The notes below the pieces were generated by a model, which saw only the letters and a list, made by a program, of their open reading frames with translations, did not search any database and had not been told where the DNA came from. This document shows, one piece after another, positions 41,276 through 56,570 of a stretch of DNA of 64,000 nucleotides. The position numbers were made by a program, and so were the translations under genes. Origin of the DNA: Urechis unicinctus (lineage: Eukaryota > Annelida > Polychaeta > Xenopneusta > Urechidae); assembly GCA_034190875.2 (NCBI GenBank), contig CM067356.1:27778220-27842219 (forward strand). Reading direction: 5' to 3'. Numbering within the stretch: position 1 is the stretch's first letter; each line of letters starts with the position of its first letter.

Positions 41276-43784
41276 AGGCGTTTGTCCATCTATCAATAGG
41301 CCTCGCCGAAAGTAATTGTCGGGATTGATCACGTCCTTTTATGCTATGCTAATCTTCTATGTACACTAGATGCAACTGATAATGCTCGTGATCGCGGTCC
41401 AGCTCGCCATCTTCTGAGGGCTAAGAGGCGATTTTGATGATATCATTATAATGTAAGTCACTGCGCACGCTTTCCCGCCCTGTCTCAAGCAATCAGTGCT
41501 GCCTGATTGCCACAGTTCTGGTTCAAACAGCACCAGTAAGTATGTAGCATATTACGAAACCAACCTGGGAATATTGTGCGTGATTTTCATATTGATCGCT
41601 ATGAAGAGGCATACCACTGGAGAATATTTTGCCATTCCTTGATCAGAGCCAAGTGCCATAGGATTTGTTCCTATGCATGTAAGCTATGTTCACCAGAAGT
41701 GACCCGGGGAATGTAAGGTAAGACCGAGGTAGAATGCATGTGCAAAGTTGTTTTTCAATGAAAACAAATGCGGGGCTGTTTCGCTTACAAACCTCGCTCA
41801 GACTGCCTGACGTTAACGCGTTGATGTCCATGTTTGTGTGGTAGTCGGTGGTGGGGTAGCTAGGAAAAATTGGGTGGGTGGGGTTGTATTGCCCTCATAT
41901 ATATATAAATCCAATTCATTTGATTTTATCTAGATTATCACTGCGTAATTGTGACCTTCATCGCAATCTTGCGACTCCTGATAGCATACTATGTGCCAAA
42001 GACGCGTGGATTATATTTTACTATGCTAGTTGAGGAGTAGTTTTAGACACTGGATTATACGGTGTCAGATCACCCGGAATGTTGTCTTCAACCAACCTCC
42101 AAACCCGGGGCATGTCTGAATTATAAGCAGTTAAAAGAGGTTATAAACGTATGGAACTAAGAACTGGACTGGCTGCCTCTTTATATGAATCATGCGTCAT
42201 AAACACTTTTTGTAATTCAGAGCAATCCAGCGACGAATGAAATAGTAATATACTTCGCTACATTAAGAAGGGGTGCCCAACGACCGGTTTATATGCAAAT
42301 GAGCGTAGGAGCGGGAGTGTGACGTTTATTTTATTTACGTTGTACATGCCAAAGTCGCATATGAAAGCGATTATGCGACCATCAACCCTTGCAAATATTT
42401 GTTGTCCCACGATATTGTTAAATAAAGTTTTTTCATTCGGCTGTCGGCAGATCTCATAGCCCGGCGGTAATTATTTGCACAGTTTTCCCCACTGCCTAAT
42501 AGGATTTTGTTTTTTGTTGCTACATTTCATCTGACGGCTAAAAGACCAAGGCAAACACGTGAACATCCATACCATTGTCATGCAATGAGAGCAACATCAT
42601 TATACGTTGATTGGCTAGAGCGGTTTCTTTGTACGGATACCTCGCCCGTACGGATTATGCGTCTATGTCCACGTCACTAAATATCACCTCGGTGTTTAAG
42701 TCTACCGTTTGGGGCGTTTGAATTTATGTTTCATCTTATTTTGACCCGCTCTCGTTTCAAATATCTTTTTACCACGTCAGGGAACGTTTACAAGAAATAT
42801 TTCTTACTAAAAGATTCCCCGCAATATTTCATAATTTGAACCAATCACATCATAAATATTGCCAGATGGCTAAGCTAGTGTCAATCTCTGAAATCGTCCT
42901 AAACAGTCCTTTAAGTCAAGCGTAGTCTTTTGTTGCATGCATCTCACAAAAACTCGTTCATTTGATAGAAGCGTAGATTATGCATATATATGTATTGGTT
43001 CCTGTATTTCGTCTATCAGAGATTTATCCATCTTTGTCTGGCTACCATGATATTTATCAATGTATACAGCATATTTGGATTGCTTACTCCTTCTTATTTT
43101 CTGCGCATCCGTTATCGTCAATGTAAACAGATACTATGATTGTTGTAGAACAAAATATATTTGAGATTACATTTCTCATTACCTCAGTGATACTGCCACT
43201 GTAAGAGTGCTTACGCTTACTGATGAGGGGGCTTATCCCTCTTGGATTACCATTGTCATATCAGCGATAAAACACCCAGCAATTAGCACCCGATGGCTTT
43301 AGTAGTTGTCCCGATTGGTATACTGTTAATGTCCAACGCCGTGCTTCTTTACACTGGGCAGGAGACAATTTGTCGCTTCAACCATGGTGGTAGAAGCCAC
43401 GTCCTGTGCAAGGATGAAATATCTACATAGGTTGTTGGTATAATGCTGCAGCAAACGACTTATAAAGAAGTAAATAAGCATATCATTAAACCATCGTGTT
43501 ATCCTTGCTACGATTCTACTCAATACCATTACAGCACAGGTGAATCTGTAAAATTCCACTCAATTAAAACAGCTCTTCACTCACATATATACCATTTTAT
43601 GCGCTAAATTACGCTACACTACTGTACAGTTTTGTTAACGAATCGTCCTTTAACGTTACTGTAGACTATTCAGCAGGGACAGGGGAGGTTGCTCGAAAAG
43701 AAAGGCGCACTCTTATACTGCCCCACTTCTATTCAGTCGTAATAGATACGTCGCACTACTACTACGACGACAGCGAACAAAACG
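41276..43784. other. Unassigned stretch with one G-rich patch
   Basis: About 2.5 kb. GGGTGGGTGGGG at 41872-41883, with an upstream GGGG at 41853-41856, could support a G-quadruplex only with a 15-base loop. An ATGCAAAT octamer occurs at about 42294 without any histone or other gene downstream. No open frame of interest. Confidence 0.45.
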
Positions 43785-43905
43785 CATATATTAATAGAGC
43801 CCTGACTCCGTTAGCCACATATCTATGGAGTTTATGCCACGGATTCAATAACATATGAAGCATTTTCTTATTTTCAGCTACCAGTGATTTCCATTCATAG
43901 CGACG
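43785..43905 (+). repeat. Diverged repeat pair II, copy 2
   Basis: The partner of 37095-37215 in direct orientation, about 6.7 kb away. It shares CCGTTAGCC, CATATCTATG, AATAACATA and CAGCTACCAGTG in the same order. The pair brackets repeat pair III and the hAT-like element. Confidence 0.65.
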
Positions 43906-46570
<2,665 letters not shown>

Positions 46571-49500
46571 GGCTATTGATAACATCATTAATTTTGGTCT
46601 CGTTGCCCTAGTTGTTCAAATCTATATATTGTGCATTCCCTCTTCAAACTTTTGTACATGAATCGGCAGTGTTGCTGTATTATGTGTTCTATATATTTTA
46701 CGGAAATGTTAAAAGATGTAGGGTATTCAAGATAACTGAATTTGCTTCAACTTGCGGGGTAATTAAATAAACGAGCTCGTTCTAGATAGCACAGCTAAAT
46801 ATATACTTAAATGGATAATTTTGCCTATTTGTGCGGCCTCGTTTGTTTTAGGTTCAATCACGCCCTATATTGCTCACTGCAATCATTCTACATTCTGCTC
46901 CCATTCAAATGTATGCGCTGCACTCGAACCATATGCATTATCAAAGCAATTCTATTTCGAAGTTTGCTTTTAATGATCTATTCGATAATATCCAACAATT
47001 GCATTTTCAAACGTGAAATCTTAAAATCAAAAATGTCTATGCAAATGGAACGCTTGAATTTTAGTTAAGTCATATTCAAGTCATGACGATGGGCAGAGGC
47101 TATTATATGGCAAAGGTAGTTCCAGAATCAATTGATTTGGTGACGCATGATAAACCAATCCATCAAAGACTACCAAACCACCTGATGTGCTACGCCATGT
47201 ACTGCTTTGTTGTACTGCTGCTGGAAAACCAAACCTGATCAATTAAACCCGAAACTGAAACTCTTTGTAACTATTTAAATATAGCCTAGTGTATTCGATA
47301 GATTTTCAAAAAAGCTGTCATGAAGGCCGCTCATCGCTTGCTGTCCATGTGTATTGGCGGTAGGATTCCAATAGAACTATCATTCAGATTATCATCTTCC
47401 ATATCATGCGCTAAGCAGTGCTTCGCTATTGGTGTACCGTATGTTTTTTCCAAAGATGCAATTTGCAAATAAATGCATCCATAAAAGTATAATGTATTGT
47501 TTGTTCTACTATTTCTGTCACAGCGACAGAGCCTTATTGCTAAATTTCCGCACTTAGCAGAGATATTGTTTCAAATCTACCTATCTGTGTGACCCAGAGT
47601 TAAAAATGCGACGTGACAAAATCAAGATATGTGAAGACAATTGGTGGTTGCAATCATTAGATGGAGCAGGGCTCCATTTCGTTCTGCAAATGCCGGTGAA
47701 TAACTCTGCGGTCTGAAAATAAAATAGTACTTAGCTACGCTAAGCGGGTTCACTTCGAACAGGTGTGTTGTAAGTGTGTAAATGAGGTCCGTCATCAAGT
47801 GACGATATCAACAAAAGCACTTGTGACTGGTGGCCCAGCGTCCTGGGGCTAATCGTCTGGGATAGATATTGAGCCTTCTGTTATGTCGCGACGACAATGC
47901 CACCGAATTGATAAGATAATGCCATGTGGTTTAATGAAAACGCAACGACGAAGCACCACGCTGGTCATAGATGGCGTGTTCACATATATTCGCGAGCAGT
48001 GGTGCGAGTGAACCCTCTTAGCGTTGCTATATATCCGAGTATACGTAGATCAATAACTGCACTGTCATCACACATTTATTTGGGGTTAAAGCGCGTAACC
48101 GTCAATTAATATACATTTGTAACAAAGTGTAGTGGAGTTCATTTGGAAATGTGTCCTTCCAAGTTTATCAGCATCTGAGCTTTCCTGGCAAGTAGGTCCG
48201 AACATGGTCCGGAAATTTATGGAAAGCAAAATCGCTGGCAATCAATGCAAATAGGTGTCTCTGGGAACACTCTTCCCCATATAAGCAGTCATTAAAAATA
48301 TGCGTCCTACCTTAGATAGAAAAAGAAAAGCGCTAGATCCGTTTTGTGCTGAAAATGGCCACTTAATGTGTGGAAACTTTGTTCAGCGCACGTATTCTCG
48401 ATTTATATGTAATAGCTTGGCCAGCAATCCATATAAGGTGCGATTGTAATTCAACCTGATAGTTGGAAACTGATCGTCGCAAGCCTATTAAATCCGCGTG
48501 ATACATTTCGGCATAACCACTCACTACGAAGTAGGTGCTTTAGTATATTAAACAACTCATTGGAATTATGATTACTTCCCAAGAGATCGTGGCATTTTGA
48601 GCTATGTCACTCTTATGGCTTCACTCTCTAGCCGCCCCAAGACTGACATGTTCATGTTTATTCCAGAACCCTATTGTTTAAGAAGCCAATCAAGTTAGGC
48701 AGTTGTGTGTACATAAAATTTGATCAAATATCACCAAAGAAGATTTCGCTTAAGCCGGTACAGGATAGTTGCCTAATCACACAGACCATTGGACGGTATG
48801 TGTCAGTTTCGAGACTTTCGAGTCCGGACAAAATTGGGCGTCAATCAGTAACAGGAATTCGGGAGTTCTGCATGTATAACCCAACACTCAGTAAATTGAC
48901 ACAACCTTCAACATGTACGCACGCTTCGCCATCGTGTTACAGTAGGTTGCATTCACATCGATATGAATATGATGCTTGAGAAGTGCTACAACATGACAAA
49001 AAGTAGGCATGTTTATATAGACAAAAGCACTTAGGGTTGTAATGGAACGTGTGGTCACTATGTACACATTGCATATTTTGCAATAACAACATTTATATTG
49101 GTTTCATGAATGTGGGCTATCCAACTGCACCACGATAACACTTTATCTCTGCCCAACAATATGGGATTCCAGCTATTATCTATCTCACCTGTGTCGTCAT
49201 AATGTGCAGCCATAGAGAATTGCGTTATGAAATGTTGGTTACCTTTGATTAAAACAATTAAGTCCTCGATATACTTGTAGAGGTCGATAATACATACATA
49301 CTTGTTTTAAAAACTAACGTATATCACTGCATGCGTTCCATTTTCACAGCTGCAAATAAAAGATCAATTCGCCAAACCTCACTCAAAGCTTGCATTGGGT
49401 CGGACGTACCAAAGCTGTCGCACAACAGCATGACTTGATTGTGTCTAGCAAGATCAGTCATGAATTGCATTAAACACGCAACACTCTTACCATTTAAATA

Positions 49501-51724
49501 CAATATTTAAGGCTATTTTTATCGACCTACATTGCTTAAGTGTCAACATGCTTCAGCCATTTTATGTCAATTCTAGGAGGTTGAAAAAGGAAATAGATGG
49601 TATAGTGACGGGTTGTCACGACTATACAGTTAGGCTGCAGCGCCTTGTATCGACAAATCCATAGACTTATTTATTCATCTGTGGTTACGCCTGTTGCCAA
49701 AGATATTATTCCCAGCGAGTGCAATATTTACGACTTGCAACACCAAAGCAAATATTGTAGAATGTGAAAGCTTGGTTTCCAATTAGTACTGTTATTTTGG
49801 TATTTGTATGGTACCATTTAATGTGGTAGAACATTTTATGGATGTCTAACTACGGGTGCTTAAATACGTGATATGGATGTTACCACGCTGATATTAGCAT
49901 CTATATGAACCTAATGGCTTGTACATTAAGACCACTGCAAAGGGAACGCAATGTATTTTTGACAATGGATTCTCATTTCGAAACAATGAAAAGCATGAAC
50001 CCAAATCGGCAACGCAAATGTCTGCTTAAGTGGCATAATGCACTCTTATGCTAAACGCTGTCTAACTGATCTGTGTATAACTGTTGCTATGTTACCATGC
50101 ATATTTTAGGCTAATTGTAAAAGGTCCCTCCCTGAATTTCGTTTTAAAGATACCTATAAAAACAACTATCTATCCAAGAAGTCATCGTAGTGCCTTCTAA
50201 TATAGCTATAATTTACCATCACTCGAATAAGCTTGTCGAACACACGTAAAAGAGCTGTAGATAAGCGAGATTTGTTTTCAAAATATGGTCACCCAAAAAA
50301 TGGTCATGAAACGAGCGCATGATGCTTTTTGTAAGCAACATTCATGATATATTCTAGCGTCGATATCGATTATGTTACGTGATATAATAGTGACTTATCT
50401 ACCAAACTTCGACCAGAACGCGTACAATATTCAAGCACGCAAGTATTTGATGCGCTAGGCTAATGATAGACATCGGCAAAAATAATATTCCCGGCATTTG
50501 CTCCAAACAGCCTGCCGTCAAAACTTTTATACACATAATTGCACGCTATATTAATGTGGGTTACACATGGCTATGATATTACACAAGGTAATTTCTATGA
50601 AAGGCATTGAGAGTTCGATTTGATAGTTAATTCCGGTCGAAGCGAGAAGTAGTGACGTAGCCGCTGGCATGTTTAACCAGTGTCTATATTGCTCTTTATG
50701 ATGAGCCGATGTAATTGCTGGTTGCGATGTTTGTTATTAAATTCTCTGCATGACAGCAAAAGCGAGTACATTGGAAATGTGGTGCAATTTCTTGGCATTC
50801 AATTTTTTTTTTTTTTTTCATAATATTTTTTATCCGTGGATATATAAGGTATTGGGAACTGTAAACATTGGCCTCGAATCTCGTGTACGCACATATTGGA
50901 AATTGACAACAATGTATAAATACTGTTGTGCTCTATAAGATAGTAAATCTACGATTAAAACAATTTACGTACAACTGTTATAACATTCATTATCTTCAAA
51001 ATCATAAGACCATACTGTGTCTACCTTTTATCCCGGCCCTTAATCTAATACATTGGCTACTACTTCATTATACCTTCTTATCTCAAGGAAATATACAATC
51101 AAAACCTCCGCATATCTGACACATGTCGAACATGTCTAGCTTATCTTAGTAGTATTCCAGGACCCGGTAGTTGACCTGCAAATCGACCAGATCGTGATGG
51201 TTGCTAATTGCAAGATGTGTCACCTGACGTGAAGCCCTCCACCGCCCCGCCCCCAACTTGCAACATTAACATGGGAACTAAGATGGTGTAGCATGCATAT
51301 GTCACTACATCTTTAACAATTACGCATAGCAACAACAAAGAATTCGACATTATAAATTTTAGTCCTTGCTGCTTAAGTTAATGACCTTCAGCAACCAGTT
51401 TTTAGAACAATGTAATACACAGTACATCTCTTTATGTACATATACCATGTACATGGGTTTCGAGGCATTAGTCACCTGTTATTGGACTTATAACTGGTAA
51501 TAAAGCGCATTTATTGGGTTTTTTTTAGGCATGAATACTTATTTCGGTGGCGGCGTCCAAAGTTCGATGTGGTTCTCTGTCTAATTCTGCCTATGTCAGT
51601 TTAGTAGTTTACGTATACTGGTTTGAAGAGCATTGCAGCAGATGGCAGCTATCTGCAATTCATTGCTAAGTAAGTATTCATGTTCAACTCATTCTTATTT
51701 TATATTCCGCACGGTACACACTGA
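46571..51724. other. Unassigned stretch, about 5.1 kb
   Basis: No gene, RNA or mobile element recognised. A run of 16 T at 50803-50818 is the only homopolymer of note; it could be a retroposed poly-A tail on the minus strand, but no retrogene is seen beside it. Open frames (up to 101 codons, 48674-48979) are of chance length. Confidence 0.45.
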
Positions 51725-52018
51725 CTAAAGCATTTCGCTGTTTTGATCTCAGCCAATGGCGAAGCGATCGGAACCAGCTTACTCGGTCTTAGATTGCAAA
51801 CAAATCACTCTGACAAATTGAATTTGTACTCGACCTGTAATCCGCCTAACGCGATGGTCGTGCGTCTAAGTGCAACAGATGTCGGAATTCATATATTTAC
51901 CATTCCCATTCGTTCCGATATGTTCTTATGTTTTGTCATATTGATAATCAACCATTATGCCATACCACTTAATAGATATTCAGATTATCACAATCATCAA
52001 TGGTGCCAATTAATCGTT
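51725..52018 (+). pseudogene. Possible fragment of a LINE endonuclease
   Basis: A plus-strand frame open for about 98 codons. It contains EAIGTSLLGLRLQ, then LNLYSTCNPPNA (NPPN at 51839-51850), which resembles the E-x-x-x-V-x-L and Y-N-P-P-N stretch of LINE apurinic-like endonucleases. About 30 residues later ILIINHYA stands where ILGDFNAHH would be expected, without the catalytic residues. No reverse transcriptase follows. The resemblance is short and may be chance. Confidence 0.25.
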
Positions 52019-53179
52019 TAAATAGTAGGCTTTGGGTAGAACACTCAAAGACTGAGAAGTAGTGCACAATATGAATAATGCTGTATATCCACTGTCTCAG
52101 TGCTCTTGAAATATGCTATTCTTTAGTGTGACAATATATGGTCATTGTGATGGTTTTACCGGACTGTTTGTCGGTCTCTTTCTTGGTCCTTAGCTCGTTA
52201 CCAAATGATGATCAAAGTCATAGCTGTGCTTACGAATGAAAAACAGAGCCACTATGTATCTTCAAAGCTGGCAATAACAGACGCTTGCCATAGCTGACCT
52301 CCAACGACGCCAAACGATCACCACTCCTCACACCACGCCCCCATCATCCGAACCTACTGTGATTTTGTGTTCGTAAAACTCCCGAATAAGGAGAATAAGT
52401 TGTTACAAAAATAATATGGAGGGGAATTGCATCGGCAAAAGCATCGGCCCTGAGATCTACCATTTGCAAGCAAATTTACTTATTATTTCGATTAAGTTGC
52501 TTTCCATGCAGCCATACAACCTGCGAGCCGCTATTTTGCTTTACACCATGATAGGACGGTTAAATACTGTGCACTCATGATCATACCGTATTAGAGTGAG
52601 TGTATTTTGATAATGATGTACCCATATAGGCATAGCTATTTAAAAGTATGTTTTTTTTACCATTCTAAGATATGGCCGTCATCTTTGATTGTTACACCAC
52701 GCTGTACCAATGTATGACGCAGAAACCGAATGTGATCGCGATGAGCTTATATGTATTTCTTAGCTCTTTAAGTGCCGAATAACTGCTTCTATCTGTTTAT
52801 ACGTGACATTGTATGAGTGTATTGTGAAGTGGTGCCTTTGATCAATGGCACAGAAAAGCGTTATCATAATGGAATATACATTTTTACACCTTTGGCCAAT
52901 ACATACTTGCTTGTAAAGCACCATAATGCCATCAGTAAGTTGGGTTCTTCATAGCTAGGTCAGACGGCGAGTTACTGGCCACGCCCCACCGTCATGTTAC
53001 CATATGAGAACTTAAGGTTTTGATTTGTTTGCAATGATAATATCAATTTGACAGAACTTAGCAAAATCTTTTGCATGGTACTCATATTGCTTTAAGCAGA
53101 GATATCCCAAAAGACGCCTTTAAAATAAGCTTAAAATACTAAATGTTCTTGTATTGATGAATGCGTCCCGTTATGGTCA
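52019..53179. other. Unassigned stretch with CACGCCC-type words
   Basis: About 1.2 kb. CACGCCCCC at about 52336 and CACGCCCCA at about 52981, together with CCCCGCCCCC at about 51244 just upstream, are isolated GC-rich words in AT-rich DNA. They may be remnants of related repeat ends. No coding feature seen. Confidence 0.4.
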
Positions 53180-53320
53180 TGTTATAATCTTCCGGATTAG
53201 TGGGACAATTAACCATTTAAGTGTGCACGAATTAAGGTGATTTTGTTTATTTTTTGCGCAATTTTCAATTACCATGGGTCACAGCACTTCATGCCAACAT
53301 TCGATTGCACTAGTTTCAAG
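53180..53320 (+). repeat. Diverged repeat pair IV, copy 1
   Basis: Resembles 56440-56570 in direct orientation. Shared blocks are a GACAATTAACC/GGCAATTAATT word, TTAAGTG, TTTATT with GCGC, then TACCATGGGTCA, CATGCCAACAT (CATGTCAACAT in the partner) and TGCA/TGCG. Similarity is about 65% with gaps. Confidence 0.55.
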
Positions 53321-55383
53321 GAGAGCGAAGAGCTTGTTCTTATAATAGAAAAAAGGCTGTGGTTGAGGAGACCTTAAATTAAAGAGATTGTCGTATGTAG
53401 ACTAAATGAATCGAATGAATGAAGCTTATTGTTTGGGCATTATAGATGTTCAGAATATGACTAGTCCAGCACGACAGGGGTCAAATCGGGTCATGACCTC
53501 TGCGTTGATTGGTCATGCATATTGACGAACATGTCTTTCATGTTGCTGAATGATTTAGGGCGAGAAGCACAGCGGAACCCCTGAGTCAAGGGCGTAAACT
53601 TGAATATGATTGAAAGCTCAATAAAATGATAGCACAGCTGATCACAAGTGTAATGAGAAAAGGATAATTAAGGTATATTTGTGGGCATCGATAACGCAAA
53701 CAGCTAATAACCTAAATGTACTTTCAAGTAGTGTTCGCAGAATAACGTACCGAGATTTAAAATCAGGTTAAAACGCGATGTGAGCAGACACGTTCCCCGC
53801 AGCAACAGTCAGCATGACATCGAGTGCAGGATGCAACAACACTATATCTATTTGAGAAATATCAAATTGTTACTGTACAGGTGTTCAATAGGTAATTTCC
53901 CACCCATTGCATAAACCAAGACAAATTCTAATGGTTCGTTGCATCGAAAGGGACATATGTTATCGATACAAGTAGATATACAATGAAGCTACGAATCGGG
54001 CCGACAATACGTATACATACGAATCAATTATTTGTTTATCCATGCATTAGTTATTTAGCTTGTCAAACTTTGCGGTTGGTAGGCGAGGGGTACATTCTCT
54101 ATAGACTTTATCCAATAAGACAACATCACATTTTGCTTCCAATTTCTCGTTATATTAGATCCTTAATACAAATAAACAAGAAGGTCTGTCAAGGGTATAT
54201 GTATAGCGATAAGCATCAGCTGACTTGGTTGGATTATTTAATATCGCGCTGTTGAAAAATGATTCTATATCTCTGACACATACTGCCTGGTATTTTATAG
54301 ATGAGGATGATTTGCATCTTATAGAGAGATAGCTAAAGATGTATCTATTTCACAAGACAACTGTTATCAATATATGATACAAATGTAGCCCTGTCTTTTG
54401 ACACGTTATTTGCAGGTCTAAACATACTTATCCAATGTTACCAAAAGGATTACTGGTATTAATTGTTTTTTGGGTCAGAACTGGTCAATGGTTGCCACTA
54501 TGATTCATCAGCCATAACGCTGAGGCAACGACAATTCCAAGCAGATATATATGCATCAGCAGAAGCGGCATACTTTATCTTGCCGATATTATTGGAGAAA
54601 AAATACTCGATTAACTACGGTGATACATCGACTAAGCACTAAGCGTTATAGAAAAACGCCATGACGCTATTTGTGTGCCTTGTAAAGGACTTATTGTGCT
54701 GTGTTTAGTCATCTGTTATCTATGGTCAACATTCATGCTCCACCTATGCACGAAGAGGAAATGTTTCACCCATTGACGATCTGCCGACAGCTTGCGTTAT
54801 CCCGTTGTCAGCTATTCAAATCGCTGGCCACCTGGCAGTCTGACGTGCCAGCCGACCTCATATGTGGATTATTTTGACACCAGCTAGAGTACATTCTGAA
54901 CTTTGATGTGTTCGTGCTTCAGTTCTACACACTTTTGTGTTCCAATAGTACCCGAATGTTTAATAGCTGAACGTCTGATGCTATGTGCAAATATGTTTAT
55001 ATGGACAGATCAACGTGTGGCAATTTGCGGCGTTTATCCGTGGTGACGAAAACTGTGCTTCAAAGCGTACTACGCTATATAGCCCTTCTTCGGCACACAG
55101 TATGTCTTGCGATTCTTTTTAGTTGAAACCAACTAAGATATATATTACAAATTGCGATATTATGGTAAGCTGGAAAATGTTTGCCTGGTTGATGACTCCA
55201 TGTCTACTACATGCGTGACTTTTAACAGTTGTTATAAGCCGAAATCACTTTTCTCTTAAGCAGCAAATAACTCAATTTGTCTTGTTGACTAGTAAGTTAG
55301 GCGCGTTTATTTCCACAAGACGCAGCGACCAAAGATAACCTCGTCTGACATATGAGTTGATGGGTAATTACCGCTTTTAAATG
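53321..55383. other. Unassigned stretch, about 2.1 kb
   Basis: No feature recognised. The plus-strand open frame at 53983-54255 (90 codons) is of chance length and matches nothing I know. Confidence 0.45.
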
Positions 55384-55617
55384 CTACGAAACACTCACAC
55401 CATTCATCATATAAACACCTGGTGCATGTTTTGGACGCAACAAAATCAGCAGCAAGATTTGTTTGATTTTTTCTCGCAAGAATTTACGCCTGTTTTGAAG
55501 TTCCGGTGGTAGATTGTTACAGCCCACAAACACTATGAGGGTAAACCTCACCCTAAGTACCTTAGAGCGATTCCGGTATATTGACACCCTGAAAAGGCAT
55601 ATCTCATAAATAAACAT
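55384..55617 (-). pseudogene. Possible esterase-like (SGNH-type) fossil fragment
   Basis: A minus-strand frame of 78 codons containing LIVFVGCNNLPPEL, which resembles the block-III region (VxxGxNDLP) of SGNH hydrolases. A Lys/Leu-rich helix-like stretch and a VYMM strand follow, then a stop. Esterase domains of this fold occur in the first reading frame of CR1/L2-type LINEs, so a LINE origin would fit the window. The block-I Ser and block-V His are not visible and the match is short, so this is tentative. Confidence 0.2.
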
Positions 55618-55730
55618 TTTCTCTTGCAGAGAAGAGCAAAGTTATCCATGTGACGTAAATGCATAGATAATAATATTAATTCGGTTGTAAAACATTTCTC
55701 GATATTGAGTGCCATTAAAGGGTCCCAGAA
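55590..55730 (+). repeat. Diverged repeat pair V, copy 1
   Basis: Resembles 60090-60215 in direct orientation. Shared blocks are GAGAAGAGCAAA, TCCATG, ATGCATA, GATAATATT (ATAATATTAATT here), TTCGGTT and GATATTGA. Read on the minus strand, FALL is kept in both copies, but the surrounding frame is broken in the partner. Confidence 0.6.
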
Positions 55731-55739
55731 ATTAGTCAA

Positions 55740-56439
55740 CTGCCCTATTTGTCACTCTTTTTGCAGTACCAATCACTGGCTAGATTTTTCTCCCCGCAAT
55801 CTTTAGTCTCGCATATATAGTCTGTTTGCAGTTGATAACGCATCTAAGCGTCAATAGAACAAGTAGACCTGATAAGCACATGGGCAAACTTTGATACCGC
55901 CACTGTAGATTGCGTCATTTTCCAGTAGTTAACAACATTTTCAACCCGTTTGATTACTAACGTTGTTAATGATTACGTAAGGACTTTGAAGTTATAAGGA
56001 GCCTTGCAGATTGCAACGTATCTGCATATGGCAACGGCGACTGCTCTTCGGTACGAGTGAAGCCGAGGATGTGAATAAACGCACTTCAAAGTGTACGATC
56101 CTCATCCAACAGCATACACGTCGTACGGCTTGTTACTTGCATAGTGACTGCATGAAGCACTTAACACCAGTGTGGAAACACCTCTGTCAAATTAATCATC
56201 GCGACAGCAGAATGAAAACAGACCTTCAGAGAAAGGCATTTCATATTTAACTATATCGATACAAAAATATCAGAGGTCATTAAAGTGCATTCATGGAATG
56301 GTAACTGACCTTGCTGAATCTAGATGCAGCATTAACACAAATTTGTAATACAAGCAGCCTTTTTGTTCCATTGGGAAACATATCTTTCGCGAATGCGGTC
56401 ATTACAACACATTTTCCATATCAATCATGAGGCAATCAC
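55740..56439. other. Unassigned stretch
   Basis: About 700 bp without a recognised feature. Confidence 0.45.
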
Positions 56440-56570
56440 ATTTTTGATGGAATCATGCGGCAATTAATTGCACTACTTAAAGTGACTCGTTCGCTAATTT
56501 ATTCGCAGCGCCATAGTTCACTACCATGGGTCAAATCATTCCATGTCAACATTTAACTGCGTACGTTATC
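56440..56570 (+). repeat. Diverged repeat pair IV, copy 2
   Basis: The partner of 53180-53320, about 3.25 kb away in direct orientation. The clearest shared word is TACCATGGGTCA at about 56522, followed by CATGTCAACAT. Confidence 0.55.

Noticed and set aside
42288-42310. ATGCAAAT octamer as in histone promoters
   Set aside because: No histone-like or other convincing open frame lies within range, and the word is expected by chance in AT-rich DNA.
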